Origin: Ruminococcaceae bacterium UBA3323
GTDB lineage: Bacteria; Bacillota; Clostridia; Oscillospirales; Acutalibacteraceae
Direction: 5' to 3'
NCBI GenBank assembly: GCA_002361935.1
Contig: DESD01000055.1
Span: 37,124 to 101,123, forward strand
Length of the DNA: 64,000 bases
The position numbers were made by a program, and so were the translations under genes. The notes beneath the pieces are model-generated. The model did no database searches, was not told the DNA's origin, and was given only the letters and a program-made list of their open reading frames with translations. Positions 17,093-26,171 of the stretch are shown here, piece after piece (the stretch's first letter is position 1; every line of letters begins with the position of its first letter).

Positions 17093-17121
17093 ATTATACA
17101 TTTAAGGCACCTAAATGTCAA
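17093..17121 (-). promoter_or_regulatory. Perfect sigma-A promoter of the RHH gene
   Basis: TTGACA (17116-17121), 17-nt spacer, TATAAT (17093-17098) on the minus strand. The spacer contains the imperfect palindrome TTTAGGTGCCTTAAA. Confidence 0.8.
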
Positions 17122-17147
17122 GCACTTTTTAAAAATTTTTTCTGCAT

Positions 17148-17174
17148 AAAAAAAGAGAGGACTTCCCTCTCTTT
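17148..17174 (-). terminator. Terminator of glmS
   Basis: Nine-bp stem AAAGAGAGG / CCTCTCTTT with a T-run on the minus strand, directly after the glmS stop. Confidence 0.85.
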
Positions 17175-17177
17175 AAT

Positions 17178-18995
17178 TTATTCAACTGTAACCGACTTGG
17201 CAAGATTCCTTGGCTTATCAATAGGAAGTCCCTTTTCATCGGCAACATAATATGCAAGAAGCTGAAGCGGAATCACCTCTATTGACGGAGTTAAAAGCGG
17301 AATGGAATCGGGATAGGTAATAACCGTTTCAAACTGTTCCAAATCACCTGCAAGACTTTCGGGAGCAAACACAATAACCCTTGCACCCCTTGCGGCAACC
17401 TCAACAAGATTGGAAACGGTTTTGGGAAGCAAATCGCCGTTGCTTATCAACCCTATGCAGACGGTATTTTTTTCAATCAGGCTTATCGTGCCGTGCTTCA
17501 GCTCACTTGCCGGATATCCGACACAGTCGATATAGCTGATTTCCTTAAGCTTTAAAGCCCCTTCAAGAGAAACGCCGAAATCAACATTTCTTCCAAGAAA
17601 AAAGCACCTTGTTATACCCTTTAGTTCCTTTGCAAGCGCATGCAGCTCATCGGCCTTTGCAATAACCCTTTCGATTTTCTTCGGAAGAAGCTGGCTCATA
17701 TTCACGGCAATTTCGCTGAACACCTCCGTGCAGGCATTCCGTTTTCTTGCCGTATAAAGGCAAAGAGTGTTCAGCACGGCAAGCTGGCAGGAGAATGCCT
17801 TTGTTGTTGCAACGGCAACCTCCGCTCCCGCAAGAGTTAAAATATTATAATCGCTCCTGTTTGCAATCGTACTTTCGGGGACATTAACAATGCTGATTGT
17901 TTTTGCCCCCATTTCCTTTGCCAGCTTCAAAGCGGCAAGGCTGTCTGCCGTTTCTCCGCTTTGGCTGATAATAATAACAAGACAGTTTCCATCAATAACG
18001 GGGTCTGCGTATCTGAATTCCCCTGCATATTCGGCAAAAGCAGGTATTTTTGCAATCTTTTCAAAATTATACTTTGCAATAAGCCCCACATGATATGCCG
18101 AACCGCAGCCAACAATATAAACCCTGTTAAGCGCCTTAAAATCCGCCTCCGTAAACGGAATATCGGAAAATACAGGCTCTCCGTCCTCTGTAACCGCATT
18201 AAGAGAGCTTCTGACAACAACAGGCTCTTCATAAATTTCCTTCAGCATGAAATGCCTGTATTCGCCCTTATCGGCGGCATTTTTATTAAGCGCTATTGTT
18301 TTAATCTCTTTGTCCGTTTCCTTAAAATCCCGATCAAAAACTCTGATTTTATGTGCAGAAATTTCAGCCGTTTCGCCGTCCTCAAGATAAACAGCCCTAT
18401 TTGTATAATGAAGAAGCGGGTTTATATCGGAAGCAATAAAGTTTTCACCGTTCCCTGCACCTATAATAAGAGGAGAAGCCTTTTTTGTGCAATACAGAGT
18501 ATCCTCCTTATCCGTACAGATAATCCCAAGTGCATAAGAACCCTCCAGCAGCTTTACCGTTTTTCGGATTGCTTCAAGCACATCTCCGTTAAAGTTCAGC
18601 TCTAATAATTTTGGAATAACCTCCGTATCCGTTTCGCTTTCAAAGGCTATTCCGCTCATTGCAAGACTTTCCCTGATTTCCTTGTAATTTTCAATAATTC
18701 CGTTATGAACAACGGCAAAATGCTTTGAGCAGTGCGGATGCGCATTTATTTCATTTGCCTTTCCGTGCGTTGCCCAGCGTGTATGACCGATACCGAGACA
18801 GCCTCTTATCTCATAACCGTCAAGCTTTTTTTTAAGATTTCGGATTTCGCCCTTTGCCTTTGCTACACTGAGCCTTTTTTTATCCAGAACCGCAATACCG
18901 CCGCTGTCATAGCCCCTGTATTCCAGATCCTTCAGTCCCCGAAGCAATATTCCCGTTGCTTCACTTTTTCCTATATATCCGATTATTCCACACAT
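17178..18995 (-). CDS. glmS: Glutamine-fructose-6-phosphate aminotransferase (isomerizing)
   Basis: 605 residues. The N-terminal glutaminase has the catalytic Cys2 (MCGIIGYIG), HTRWATHGKAN and NGIIENY. Two SIS sugar-isomerase domains follow (GCGSAYHVG, SQSGETADS, and in the second FFLGRNVDFGVSLEGALKLKEISY), ending with PRNLAKSVTVE. The enzyme makes glucosamine 6-phosphate, the entry to peptidoglycan and amino sugar synthesis. It lies 30 nt after spoIIE, so the two are probably co-transcribed. There is no room for a glmS ribozyme, which is the usual control in Bacillota. The start ATG 18995 has GGAGAGG upstream. Confidence 0.97.
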   Translation of the reverse strand: MCGIIGYIGKSEATGILLRGLKDLEYRGYDSGGIAVLDKKRLSVAKAKGEIRNLKKKLDGYEIRGCLGIGHTRWATHGKANEINAHPHCSKHFAVVHNGIIENYKEIRESLAMSGIAFESETDTEVIPKLLELNFNGDVLEAIRKTVKLLEGSYALGIICTDKEDTLYCTKKASPLIIGAGNGENFIASDINPLLHYTNRAVYLEDGETAEISAHKIRVFDRDFKETDKEIKTIALNKNAADKGEYRHFMLKEIYEEPVVVRSSLNAVTEDGEPVFSDIPFTEADFKALNRVYIVGCGSAYHVGLIAKYNFEKIAKIPAFAEYAGEFRYADPVIDGNCLVIIISQSGETADSLAALKLAKEMGAKTISIVNVPESTIANRSDYNILTLAGAEVAVATTKAFSCQLAVLNTLCLYTARKRNACTEVFSEIAVNMSQLLPKKIERVIAKADELHALAKELKGITRCFFLGRNVDFGVSLEGALKLKEISYIDCVGYPASELKHGTISLIEKNTVCIGLISNGDLLPKTVSNLVEVAARGARVIVFAPESLAGDLEQFETVITYPDSIPLLTPSIEVIPLQLLAYYVADEKGLPIDKPRNLAKSVTVE

Positions 18996-19025
18996 AAAAA
19001 GCTCCTCTCCTGGCAGATATAATAA

Positions 19026-21137
19026 TTATTTAAGTCTTGCAGCAATAATGCTCATGTCATCTTCCTTCTGTCCTTCCGCAACATTAAGCGCTTCTTTCAG
19101 AATACGATCGGCTATTTCCTGCGGTGTATTATTCTCAAAGCCCGTTAAAAGTGCCGAAAGCCATTCTCCGCCAAGCTCGGTTATTCCGTCACTCATCATA
19201 ACAATCAGATCGCCTTTGGTTAAAACAGCCGTTCGCTTGGCAAATTCAATACCCCTTAAAATTCCTGCCGGCATAGAGGTTAATTCACATTTTGTTACCC
19301 TGTTTCCTTTAACTATGAAGGTTGCAGGCGCACCCGCCTTGTACAAATCAACCCTTCCCGTAAATAAATCAACAGAAGCACAATCTATTGTTGCAAGGCT
19401 TTCCTCGTTTGATTTAACAAGAAGTGCCGAATTAACCACCTTCAGTGCACTGTCAAACCCAAAACCGGCTGACAGAAGACGGGAAAGAAGCCCTGCGCCC
19501 ATAGCCCCGTCAAGCGCTGCCCTGTTCCCTCTGCCCATACCATCGCTGATAATAAGTATGCTGTGTCCGCGGCTGTCATTAACAAGCTTTATGGTATCTC
19601 CGCAAAGCTTTCCTTCCGCACAGTGCTGTGCAAAGCCGATTTCAAAGCTGTAATTGGGTCTTTCGGCAAAGGTAACCATCGTTTCATCCCGAAAATGTGT
19701 AACCCGTCCCTTTTCAAAATTTCTTCCGCAGATTTTGGAAATTTCTTTATTGATTTCAGGCTTTGAAAGCGCAACCTCCCTGCCGTTTGTAACAATTTCA
19801 ATTCTTACCCGGCCGAATTTATCCTCAATAACAGAAATATTCTTAGGATAGATTTCATATTCCCCAAGCAGCCTTCTGATCCTGCCTGCTGCAATATTAT
19901 CAAAATATTCCGCCTCATCAAATTCCCTTGCAAGATCGGCAAGCATATCGGCAATGGAAAAAAACTGATCCGAGGCAACAACCCGTATTTCATTTGTTTT
20001 TCTGTTTATGATTTCTTCGGAAATGTATTCCTCTTTTGTTAAGCTTTCTCTGGCTTTTTCTGCATTTCTTTCGTTTATTTCATTTATTTTTTCCCGAACC
20101 TCATTTACACATTCACTTATGTTATTCATGGCAGAGGATGCAAAGCGAAGCCTTACAACAAGGCTTTGACGAAGCGATCCGTCAGGCGCCGTATCTGCGT
20201 TTCCGTGAAAAAATTCCTCTATTTTGGAAACAGCCTTATTCGGAATCAGCACAAAAACAAGCCCGGAAGCAATCGCCTCCGCGGAAATATAGATTCCCGA
20301 CGGACTGCCCGAAGCAAGAGAGAAAAGAACCGTTGAAGCGCAAAAGGATATTGCGGCATTGATTCTTCCGACAGGGCTGAAAAGCGAAGCAAGCATCGTT
20401 GAAAAAGCATATGCCCCTGCAAGATACATTGTGTCATTGCTCTGAAGCCCGAGCGCCAATCCAAGGGCAAGCGAAAGAATTGTACCAAGCTGATAGGAGC
20501 CGCATTTTGAAGCAAGCAGAATAAAAAGCACTGCCACAATCCTTGCCGGAGAAACGCCGCCGATGCTGAGCCTTGAAAGACTCATAAGAATTACGGAACA
20601 GGAAATGATAATGCAGGTTAAATCCGAAACCGGCAAAGCCTTGAATCGGAACCGCCGGAAATTGCAGTTAACAGCCTTGAAGAAAAAGAAGGAGCCACCG
20701 AGCCCAAGCAGACTTTCCGCTAAGGTTAAGCCGTACTGTGCCATCATGGCACCCATTTTTACATCCACTACAATTCCTGTTGAAAGAAGCGATAAAAAGG
20801 AAATCAGCATCGGCATATACGGCTGATTTTTCATATCGGCAATTGAAACGGCAAATGTTCCGAGTGATACAATCAATATTGCCGCAGCATATCTTGCAAA
20901 GCTGTCCGAGCAGAACAGAAGATATCCGAAGGTGCTGCCAAGTGCCGTAAAAATAAAATTATTCTTTTTGGAAACGGAAATCAGAGAAACGGAAAACGGC
21001 GAAGCTGTTTTTAAAACCTCACAGCTGCTTAATATAAAGCCAACTGCAAAGTATAAAATTGCCTCTATTATTCTTCTTTGCCTTATTTTTTCCGCCTTTT
21101 CGGCAATTTCCTGCTTTTTTCGGGTTACAGTTTTCAT
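19026..21137 (-). CDS. spoIIE: Stage II sporulation protein E, PP2C phosphatase
   Basis: 703 residues, somewhat shorter than the Bacillus protein. A basic N-terminus is followed by about ten membrane helices (roughly residues 25-300), a linker with a predicted coiled coil (CVNEVREKINEINERNAEKAR), and a PP2C domain with ISDGMGRGNRAALDG, AGAPATFIV and IVMMSDGITELGGEW carrying the metal-binding aspartates. SpoIIE sits at the polar septum and dephosphorylates SpoIIAA-P to activate sigma-F in the forespore. Its presence points to a sporulating organism. The upstream -10 TATAAT with a Spo0A-box-like sequence at the -35 position agrees with Spo0A control. Confidence 0.94.
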   Translation of the reverse strand: MKTVTRKKQEIAEKAEKIRQRRIIEAILYFAVGFILSSCEVLKTASPFSVSLISVSKKNNFIFTALGSTFGYLLFCSDSFARYAAAILIVSLGTFAVSIADMKNQPYMPMLISFLSLLSTGIVVDVKMGAMMAQYGLTLAESLLGLGGSFFFFKAVNCNFRRFRFKALPVSDLTCIIISCSVILMSLSRLSIGGVSPARIVAVLFILLASKCGSYQLGTILSLALGLALGLQSNDTMYLAGAYAFSTMLASLFSPVGRINAAISFCASTVLFSLASGSPSGIYISAEAIASGLVFVLIPNKAVSKIEEFFHGNADTAPDGSLRQSLVVRLRFASSAMNNISECVNEVREKINEINERNAEKARESLTKEEYISEEIINRKTNEIRVVASDQFFSIADMLADLAREFDEAEYFDNIAAGRIRRLLGEYEIYPKNISVIEDKFGRVRIEIVTNGREVALSKPEINKEISKICGRNFEKGRVTHFRDETMVTFAERPNYSFEIGFAQHCAEGKLCGDTIKLVNDSRGHSILIISDGMGRGNRAALDGAMGAGLLSRLLSAGFGFDSALKVVNSALLVKSNEESLATIDCASVDLFTGRVDLYKAGAPATFIVKGNRVTKCELTSMPAGILRGIEFAKRTAVLTKGDLIVMMSDGITELGGEWLSALLTGFENNTPQEIADRILKEALNVAEGQKEDDMSIIAARLK

Positions 21138-21180
21138 TTTTACACATCCGTAAAATAAAATTCTTCTCCCCGTTCAATGT

Positions 21181-21214
21181 ATTATATACATAACAGAATA
21201 AAAAAATTGTCGTT
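21181..21214 (-). promoter_or_regulatory. Putative Spo0A-dependent promoter of spoIIE
   Basis: TATAAT lies at 21181-21186 on the minus strand. Twenty nt upstream is AACGACAA (21207-21214), matching six of eight bases of the 0A box TTCGACAA. There is no proper -35 at 17 nt, as in Bacillus spoIIE and spoIIG promoters. Confidence 0.35.
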
Positions 21215-21268
21215 TTCGGAAATATAAAAATACAAACAGCCCATTCACTTGAAAAGACATTTGCAAAA

Positions 21269-21285
21269 ACCGATACCGCATCGGT
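21269..21285. terminator. Small bidirectional hairpin upstream of spoIIE
   Basis: ACCGAT pairs with ATCGGT around ACCGC, with T-rich flanks on both strands. On the minus strand GGTTTTTG follows. Confidence 0.4.
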
Positions 21286-21355
21286 GCTTTTTATATTCGG
21301 TGCGATATAGAACAGGAATAATTCGGGCATTTATTGATTAAACAGCTATAAAAAA

Positions 21356-21380
21356 CAGAGGGCGTAAGGAACGCCCTCTG
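21356..21380 (-). terminator. Terminator of the GPH transporter gene
   Basis: Ten-bp stem CAGAGGGCGT / ACGCCCTCTG with a T-rich 3' flank on the minus strand (TTTTTTAT). Confidence 0.8.
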
Positions 21381-21399
21381 TAAAAATATTATGCAATTT

Positions 21400-22899
21400 T
21401 TATTCTCCGTCGCTGTGTTTTTCAACAAGCTCGGCAAGCATTTTTTCGTGTGATTTTCTGTCTATTTCATATTTGATAGTAGGAATAACCGAAATTGCCA
21501 TACCGATTGCCGGAGGAATGGAAATAAGGAGCCACATTGCCTTTGCGTAATCCGGATAATCAACAGCAAAGCTTGCACCCTTTTCAAGAGCGGCATTCAT
21601 TGCCGAAATGTTAACATCCGTATATCCTACTGCTGCATAAACATAAGCGGAAACAATGGAAGAAACGCCTGCCTGAAACTTTGTAATAAAGCTCTGACCG
21701 CTGAAGAACACACCGTCAGGACGGAAGCCGTGATGATATTCCTCATAATCTATACAATCCGAAATCATAACAGACTGGCATACGCTGGAGCCGCCAAGAC
21801 CTGCTCCTGCGCCGAAAATCAGAATACCCAGCAGGATTACCCAGTGCATTTTATCAAGACCTGTGGGATCTATCATATAAATCACAAATATAAGCGCCAT
21901 CGGAATTGCAGAACCAATGCCGAATACGTTGTAAACCTTTTTGCTGTCATATTTCTTAAGAAGATTCGGGCAAACACCCATTGAAACAAACTGGCCAAGG
22001 AAAAATCCACCGCCTATAATGGCAATGATAAGAAGGATTTTCGGGCTGGTAAATGCATTTGCCAAATTACCTCCGCAATAATAATAAGCAAACAGAGTCA
22101 TTACAACAATCATCATAAGCTGCATCGGAGAACGAAGAATACCGCTGATCAGAATTCTTCTGAAAGGCTTGCAGTTCCACATAAGAGCAAAGCTTTCCTT
22201 CATGGTTTTGGTTTCTTCGGAAACAGGCACCTTTTCTCTTGTTCCGATTCCTGCCATTTGGAAAAGAACGGAAGCAATGATTGTAAAAACTATGCCGATA
22301 ATGATAAACCCTGCCTGTGCGTCAGCTGCCTTCTGAAGCATTCCGTTTACGGCCTGTGAAACCGCAACAATGGAAACAACAACAACGCCGCCTGCAATGG
22401 AAGCTACAATTCTTGCAAGAGAAATAAGTGTTGAACGGTCCTTTTCATCCTCGCTCATACGGCTTATAATTCCCCAAAGCGGAATATCACCGACGGTGTA
22501 GCTCATTCCCCATAAAATATAGGAAACTGCAGCCCATGCAACAATAAGAACCATAGCCGTGCTGCGGCCCTCTGCCTTTGCAACAGCATAATTTCCGTTG
22601 AAAAACGCCACACAGGTGATAAGACAGATAACTGCAGGTGCAAAAATCAGATATGGCCGGCATTTGCCCCATTTTGTTTTCGTTTTATCTACAATACTGC
22701 CCATCATCGGGTCATTAATTGCATCCCAGATTCTTGCAATCGCAAAAATCCAGCCAAGAGCAATGGCAGGCAGGCATATTACATTCTGAAAATAGTAATA
22801 AAGCCCCGTAGCAACGATATTATAAATCATATTCTGCCCGAAAAGCCCTGCGAGGTACATATTTCGTTCTTTCTTTGTGTAAGTTTTAACTTGTGCCAT
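21400..22899 (-). CDS. GPH-family sugar:cation symporter (MelB-like MFS)
   Basis: 499 residues with twelve predicted membrane helices. The N-terminal part has the GPH signature pattern (WDAINDPMMGSIVDKTKTKWGKCRPY), and DCIDYEEYHHGFRPDGVFFSGQSF lies in the second half, as in melibiose/glucuronide-type symporters. It should import a glycoside with Na+ or H+. AGGGGG precedes the ATG. Substrate cannot be read from sequence; galactosides are plausible given the alpha-galactosidase genes, but none is adjacent. Confidence 0.9.
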   Translation of the reverse strand: MAQVKTYTKKERNMYLAGLFGQNMIYNIVATGLYYYFQNVICLPAIALGWIFAIARIWDAINDPMMGSIVDKTKTKWGKCRPYLIFAPAVICLITCVAFFNGNYAVAKAEGRSTAMVLIVAWAAVSYILWGMSYTVGDIPLWGIISRMSEDEKDRSTLISLARIVASIAGGVVVVSIVAVSQAVNGMLQKAADAQAGFIIIGIVFTIIASVLFQMAGIGTREKVPVSEETKTMKESFALMWNCKPFRRILISGILRSPMQLMMIVVMTLFAYYYCGGNLANAFTSPKILLIIAIIGGGFFLGQFVSMGVCPNLLKKYDSKKVYNVFGIGSAIPMALIFVIYMIDPTGLDKMHWVILLGILIFGAGAGLGGSSVCQSVMISDCIDYEEYHHGFRPDGVFFSGQSFITKFQAGVSSIVSAYVYAAVGYTDVNISAMNAALEKGASFAVDYPDYAKAMWLLISIPPAIGMAISVIPTIKYEIDRKSHEKMLAELVEKHSDGE

Positions 22900-23046
22900 A
22901 ATAAATTACCCCCTAATTTGCACACATTTAATTATAATGTAAAAATATCTATTTATCAAGGGATATTGAAAAATTAAGCGGAAAAATAAAAAACACCGCA
23001 AAGCAGAAACTGTCCGCCCGCATATAGCGGTTTAAACAATAAAAAA

Positions 23047-23072
23047 CGGGCGGCTGGCAGCCGCCCTCTCAA
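23047..23072 (-). terminator. Terminator of fprA
   Basis: Eight-bp GC stem GGGCGGCT / AGCCGCCC with loop GGC, followed by GTTTTTT on the minus strand. Confidence 0.85.
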
Positions 23073-23092
23073 TTATTTATAAATAAAAAGCT

Positions 23093-24250
23093 TTATTTCA
23101 GAATCTCATCAGCAAGGGCTTCCAGCGCTTCTATATCCGTATCCTTCATTACGGATTTGATTGTAACCCTGTTCTCGCAGACGGAAACATTCTTCATAGG
23201 CTCTAAAACCGCTGCCATAGCACGGTTTGCAGACGGAGCCCATGAGCCGTTTTCAACAAGCGCAACCGTTCTGTTTTGATAAGCCTTGCTTTTAAGATGA
23301 TGCAGAAATGCCTCCATTGGCGGGAATACACCGCCGTCATAGCTTGCTGCCAGAAGCACCATTTTTCCGTATTTGAAAGCATCCTCAACCGCTTCTGCAA
23401 TATCATCCCTTGATAAATCCGAAACAGGAACCTTTTTACAGCCCTTTGCTTCCAGAATTTCCTTAAGCTTTAAGGCTGCTTTTTCCGTATTTCCGTGTAT
23501 GGATGCATAAGCGATAAATACGCCCTCTGCCTCAACACCGTATGAAGACCAGATATTATAAAGATTGATATAATACTCCAGATTTTCAGATAAAACCGGA
23601 CCGTGAAGCGGACAAATCATCTGAATATCAAGAGCAGCTGCCTTTTTAAGAAGCGTCTGAACAGGTGCACCGTATTTACCGACAATGTTGAAATAATATC
23701 TTCTTGCCTCACAAGCCCAATCCTCGTCATAATCAAGAGCACCGAATTTGCCGAAAGCATCAGCAGAAAAAAGCACCCTTTCGCTTTCCTCATAGGAAAC
23801 CATAACCTCGGGCCAATGAACCATAGGCGCCATTATAAAGGATAAGGTATGGCGGCCGAGAGAAAGCTTGTCCCCCTCTTTAACAACAAGTTTTGAAACG
23901 CTTTCGTCAATATCGAAAAACTGCGGAAGCATAACAAATGTTTTTGCATTTCCAACAAGCGTTACAGACGGATATTTCTCAGTAAGAAGCTTGATATTCG
24001 ATGCGTGATCCGGCTCCATATGAGAGATAACAAGATAATCGGGTGCCCTGCCGTTCAACGCTTTTTCAAGGTTTTCAAGCCATTCCTCTGTTTTTCTTGC
24101 ATCAACCGTATCCATCACAGCGATTTTATCATCAAGAATTACATATGAATTGTATGCAATTCCGTTCGGAATAATGTACTGGCTTTCAAAAAGATCCAAA
24201 TCCTTATCGTCAACCCCGATATATTTAATACTGTCCGTAACCTTAATCAT
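23093..24250 (-). CDS. fprA: FprA-type flavodiiron protein
   Basis: 385 residues from ATG 24250, chosen for the GGAGGAG 8 nt upstream. The metallo-beta-lactamase-fold half has the diiron ligands HMEPDH (H77, E79, D81), HWPEVM and CPLHGPV. The flavodoxin half starts near residue 247 with AYASIHGNTEKAA, the FMN phosphate loop. No rubredoxin domain is fused, as usual for the short class. These enzymes reduce O2 to water or NO to N2O in anaerobes and protect against oxygen or nitrosative stress. The leader shares a motif with rpe. Confidence 0.95.
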   Translation of the reverse strand: MIKVTDSIKYIGVDDKDLDLFESQYIIPNGIAYNSYVILDDKIAVMDTVDARKTEEWLENLEKALNGRAPDYLVISHMEPDHASNIKLLTEKYPSVTLVGNAKTFVMLPQFFDIDESVSKLVVKEGDKLSLGRHTLSFIMAPMVHWPEVMVSYEESERVLFSADAFGKFGALDYDEDWACEARRYYFNIVGKYGAPVQTLLKKAAALDIQMICPLHGPVLSENLEYYINLYNIWSSYGVEAEGVFIAYASIHGNTEKAALKLKEILEAKGCKKVPVSDLSRDDIAEAVEDAFKYGKMVLLAASYDGGVFPPMEAFLHHLKSKAYQNRTVALVENGSWAPSANRAMAAVLEPMKNVSVCENRVTIKSVMKDTDIEALEALADEILK

Positions 24251-24313
24251 TCGTTTACTCCTCCGTTTTTTTGTGTGAAAATAATTATATTTTTTGCCTG
24301 AGCAATGAAAAAA

Positions 24314-24345
24314 CCGAACCTTGGTTAAAATTGGCTGATTTGCCC
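24314..24345 (-). promoter_or_regulatory. Shared 5' leader motif, fprA copy
   Basis: On the minus strand GGGCAAATCAGCC, TTTTAACC, TTCGG then a T-run. The order and spacing match 14802-14832 in the rpe leader. Confidence 0.4.
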
Positions 24346-24363
24346 TTACACATTGCCTAAAAT

Positions 24364-24392
24364 AAAATAACACAATCCTATATTCTTTTCAA
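24364..24392 (-). promoter_or_regulatory. Sigma-A promoter of fprA
   Basis: TTGAAA (24387-24392), 17-nt spacer, TATTTT (24364-24369) on the minus strand. Confidence 0.45.
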
Positions 24393-24495
24393 GAATTTTT
24401 ACAAGAATAAAGCCAACTTTTCTCAAAAAAGTCATCTCTTTTACGATTTCATACACAAATATAAAAAACACCCTAAGGAGAATCGTTGTTTTGTG

Positions 24496-26121
24496 TTAAA
24501 AATCCGTATCAACATTTGTGCAGTTTGTTGTTTTTAATCTGTCATCGGAAGCAAAAGTATTGCCCTTGATTTCAATATTATCCGTTGATTTTGCCGTTAT
24601 ACAAGTGCCCTTATACCTTTTAAAGGTGTTATCAAGAATTTTGATATTACTGTGAACCGCGCCCTCGTGAACTCTGTTTTCCGGAAGGATTCTAATCGGG
24701 GTTTCGCCGCAGTATTCAAAAACATTATTTTTAATGACAACTTCCTTGCACATTCCGCTTTCGTACCAGCTTGAAGCATCATCGGAAATTAAAATTCCGC
24801 TCATGGAATTGCTGTTAAAATGATTGCCCTCAACAACGGTTTTCGGCCTGTTTGTAATAAGAATGGCTCTTGTTGCAATTCTGTTTACCGTATTGTTTTT
24901 AAATTCAAGCTCCGGGCAGGCTGAAACATCCTCAATAACATCTCCTACCATCGCATTCTGAACATTATCTAGCCGGATTTCAATTTCATTTTCATGGATA
25001 AGCTTAGATGCAACAACCTTTGAACTGCCCTTTTCAAGCATGGATTTAACATCTATAAACGCAATTTCATCATTTACACGGATAGGATTGTAGCCATGCG
25101 ACTGCTTGTGCATAAATTTAACTGTAATTGTATTGCCTTCAATCCTTGCAATCTTAAAATGCACCCCGTGAACATTAAGGCAGTCATCGCAGGCGCCTTC
25201 AAATTTACAATTTGCAACAGAAACCTTGCCGCGGCACATGCAAATCTGAAGAAAATCAGCGGCGGAAGCCATAAATCTGCCGTTTGACGGAGAAAAATCA
25301 AGACCGTTCAGCGTAATATTTTCCGTATCCTGCGCCACAAAGGCAAGAGAATAGTTGAAACGCTGTGCAACATTATTCAGGGTTAAATTTTTTGTTTTAT
25401 CGGAAAAAATTCCTGCATACTGCCTGCGTCTTCCGAAAATGCAATAAGTATCGCCCAATTTGAAGCCAAACGGTTTTAAATAATATATTCGTATTTTTCT
25501 GTTTCCAAGGTCCTTAATTTTCAGAGCCGTGCTGACAAGATTTCTTGTTCTTTCAATCGTGTTACAATCCTCGGCCCGAACTCTTGAAAGATGCCACGCA
25601 GTTCTGTATGCCTTAAGAATATCAGTAGTATAGCCCGTTCCTACAAAGCAGAATTTTCCTCTTTTAAATTCATACGTGCTTTTTTCATCAACCTCAAAAT
25701 CAACAAAATGGCGGCCTATATTAATAACCTTTAATTCATGCAAATCGGGATTATCATAATCAATTTCAATATTGCTTATCTCAATATTTTCACAACCCTG
25801 AATTGCGGCATTGGTTACCTTTCCGTTTATAACAAACCTTGCACCGCTTCCCTCAAGCTTCAGATTCTTAATATTTTTAAGATTGAAAAGCACCTTTGCC
25901 CTGTGGGGAGTTTCACCCGATTTATATTCATTGTCGCCGGCTGTGTTTGTGATATAAAGCATTTCCGTGTCACAGTTTTCGGCATCAACAAAATAATCCC
26001 CTGCCTCAAAAACAACCGTTTTTTCAGCCTCTGTTTCAGCAAGCTTTTTAAAAAGGGCCGATAATTCTTTTCCGTTTTCTCGATTTGGTCTGATACCGTA
26101 TTCAGATGCATGAATAATCAT
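24496..26121 (-). CDS. Right-handed beta-helix glycosidase, GH110-like
   Basis: 541 residues from ATG 26121 (MIIHASEYGIRPN), with GGGAG upstream. The pattern of repeated short strands (NLTLNNV, NITLNGLDFS, KVSVANCKFEG, VVIKNNVFEYCG, NIKILDNTFKRY, NIEIKGNTF) is a parallel beta-helix. The central region with ADFLQICMCRGKVSVANC and CDDCLNVHGVHFKI resembles the conserved core of GH110 alpha-1,3-galactosidases, which remove terminal galactose from blood-group B and linear alpha-Gal glycans. No signal peptide is seen, so action on imported material is implied. Assignment to GH110 is by motif memory and should be treated as probable. Confidence 0.75.
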   Translation of the reverse strand: MIIHASEYGIRPNRENGKELSALFKKLAETEAEKTVVFEAGDYFVDAENCDTEMLYITNTAGDNEYKSGETPHRAKVLFNLKNIKNLKLEGSGARFVINGKVTNAAIQGCENIEISNIEIDYDNPDLHELKVINIGRHFVDFEVDEKSTYEFKRGKFCFVGTGYTTDILKAYRTAWHLSRVRAEDCNTIERTRNLVSTALKIKDLGNRKIRIYYLKPFGFKLGDTYCIFGRRRQYAGIFSDKTKNLTLNNVAQRFNYSLAFVAQDTENITLNGLDFSPSNGRFMASAADFLQICMCRGKVSVANCKFEGACDDCLNVHGVHFKIARIEGNTITVKFMHKQSHGYNPIRVNDEIAFIDVKSMLEKGSSKVVASKLIHENEIEIRLDNVQNAMVGDVIEDVSACPELEFKNNTVNRIATRAILITNRPKTVVEGNHFNSNSMSGILISDDASSWYESGMCKEVVIKNNVFEYCGETPIRILPENRVHEGAVHSNIKILDNTFKRYKGTCITAKSTDNIEIKGNTFASDDRLKTTNCTNVDTDF

Positions 26122-26171
26122 AATTTTCTCCCTTGTTTTTATATCGTACGGGAAACCCGTCACTTAACATT

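Noticed and set aside
17961..18605. 214-codon rightward open frame opposite glmS
   Set aside because: It lies entirely inside the antisense of a clear gene, lacks a ribosome binding site and has no domain pattern.
18996..19025. glmS ribozyme
   Set aside because: The gap to spoIIE is only 30 nt, far too short for the ribozyme.
19048..19653. 201-codon rightward open frame opposite the spoIIE phosphatase domain
   Set aside because: Antisense shadow of a conserved coding region, no ribosome binding site, Ser/Pro-rich mirrored composition.
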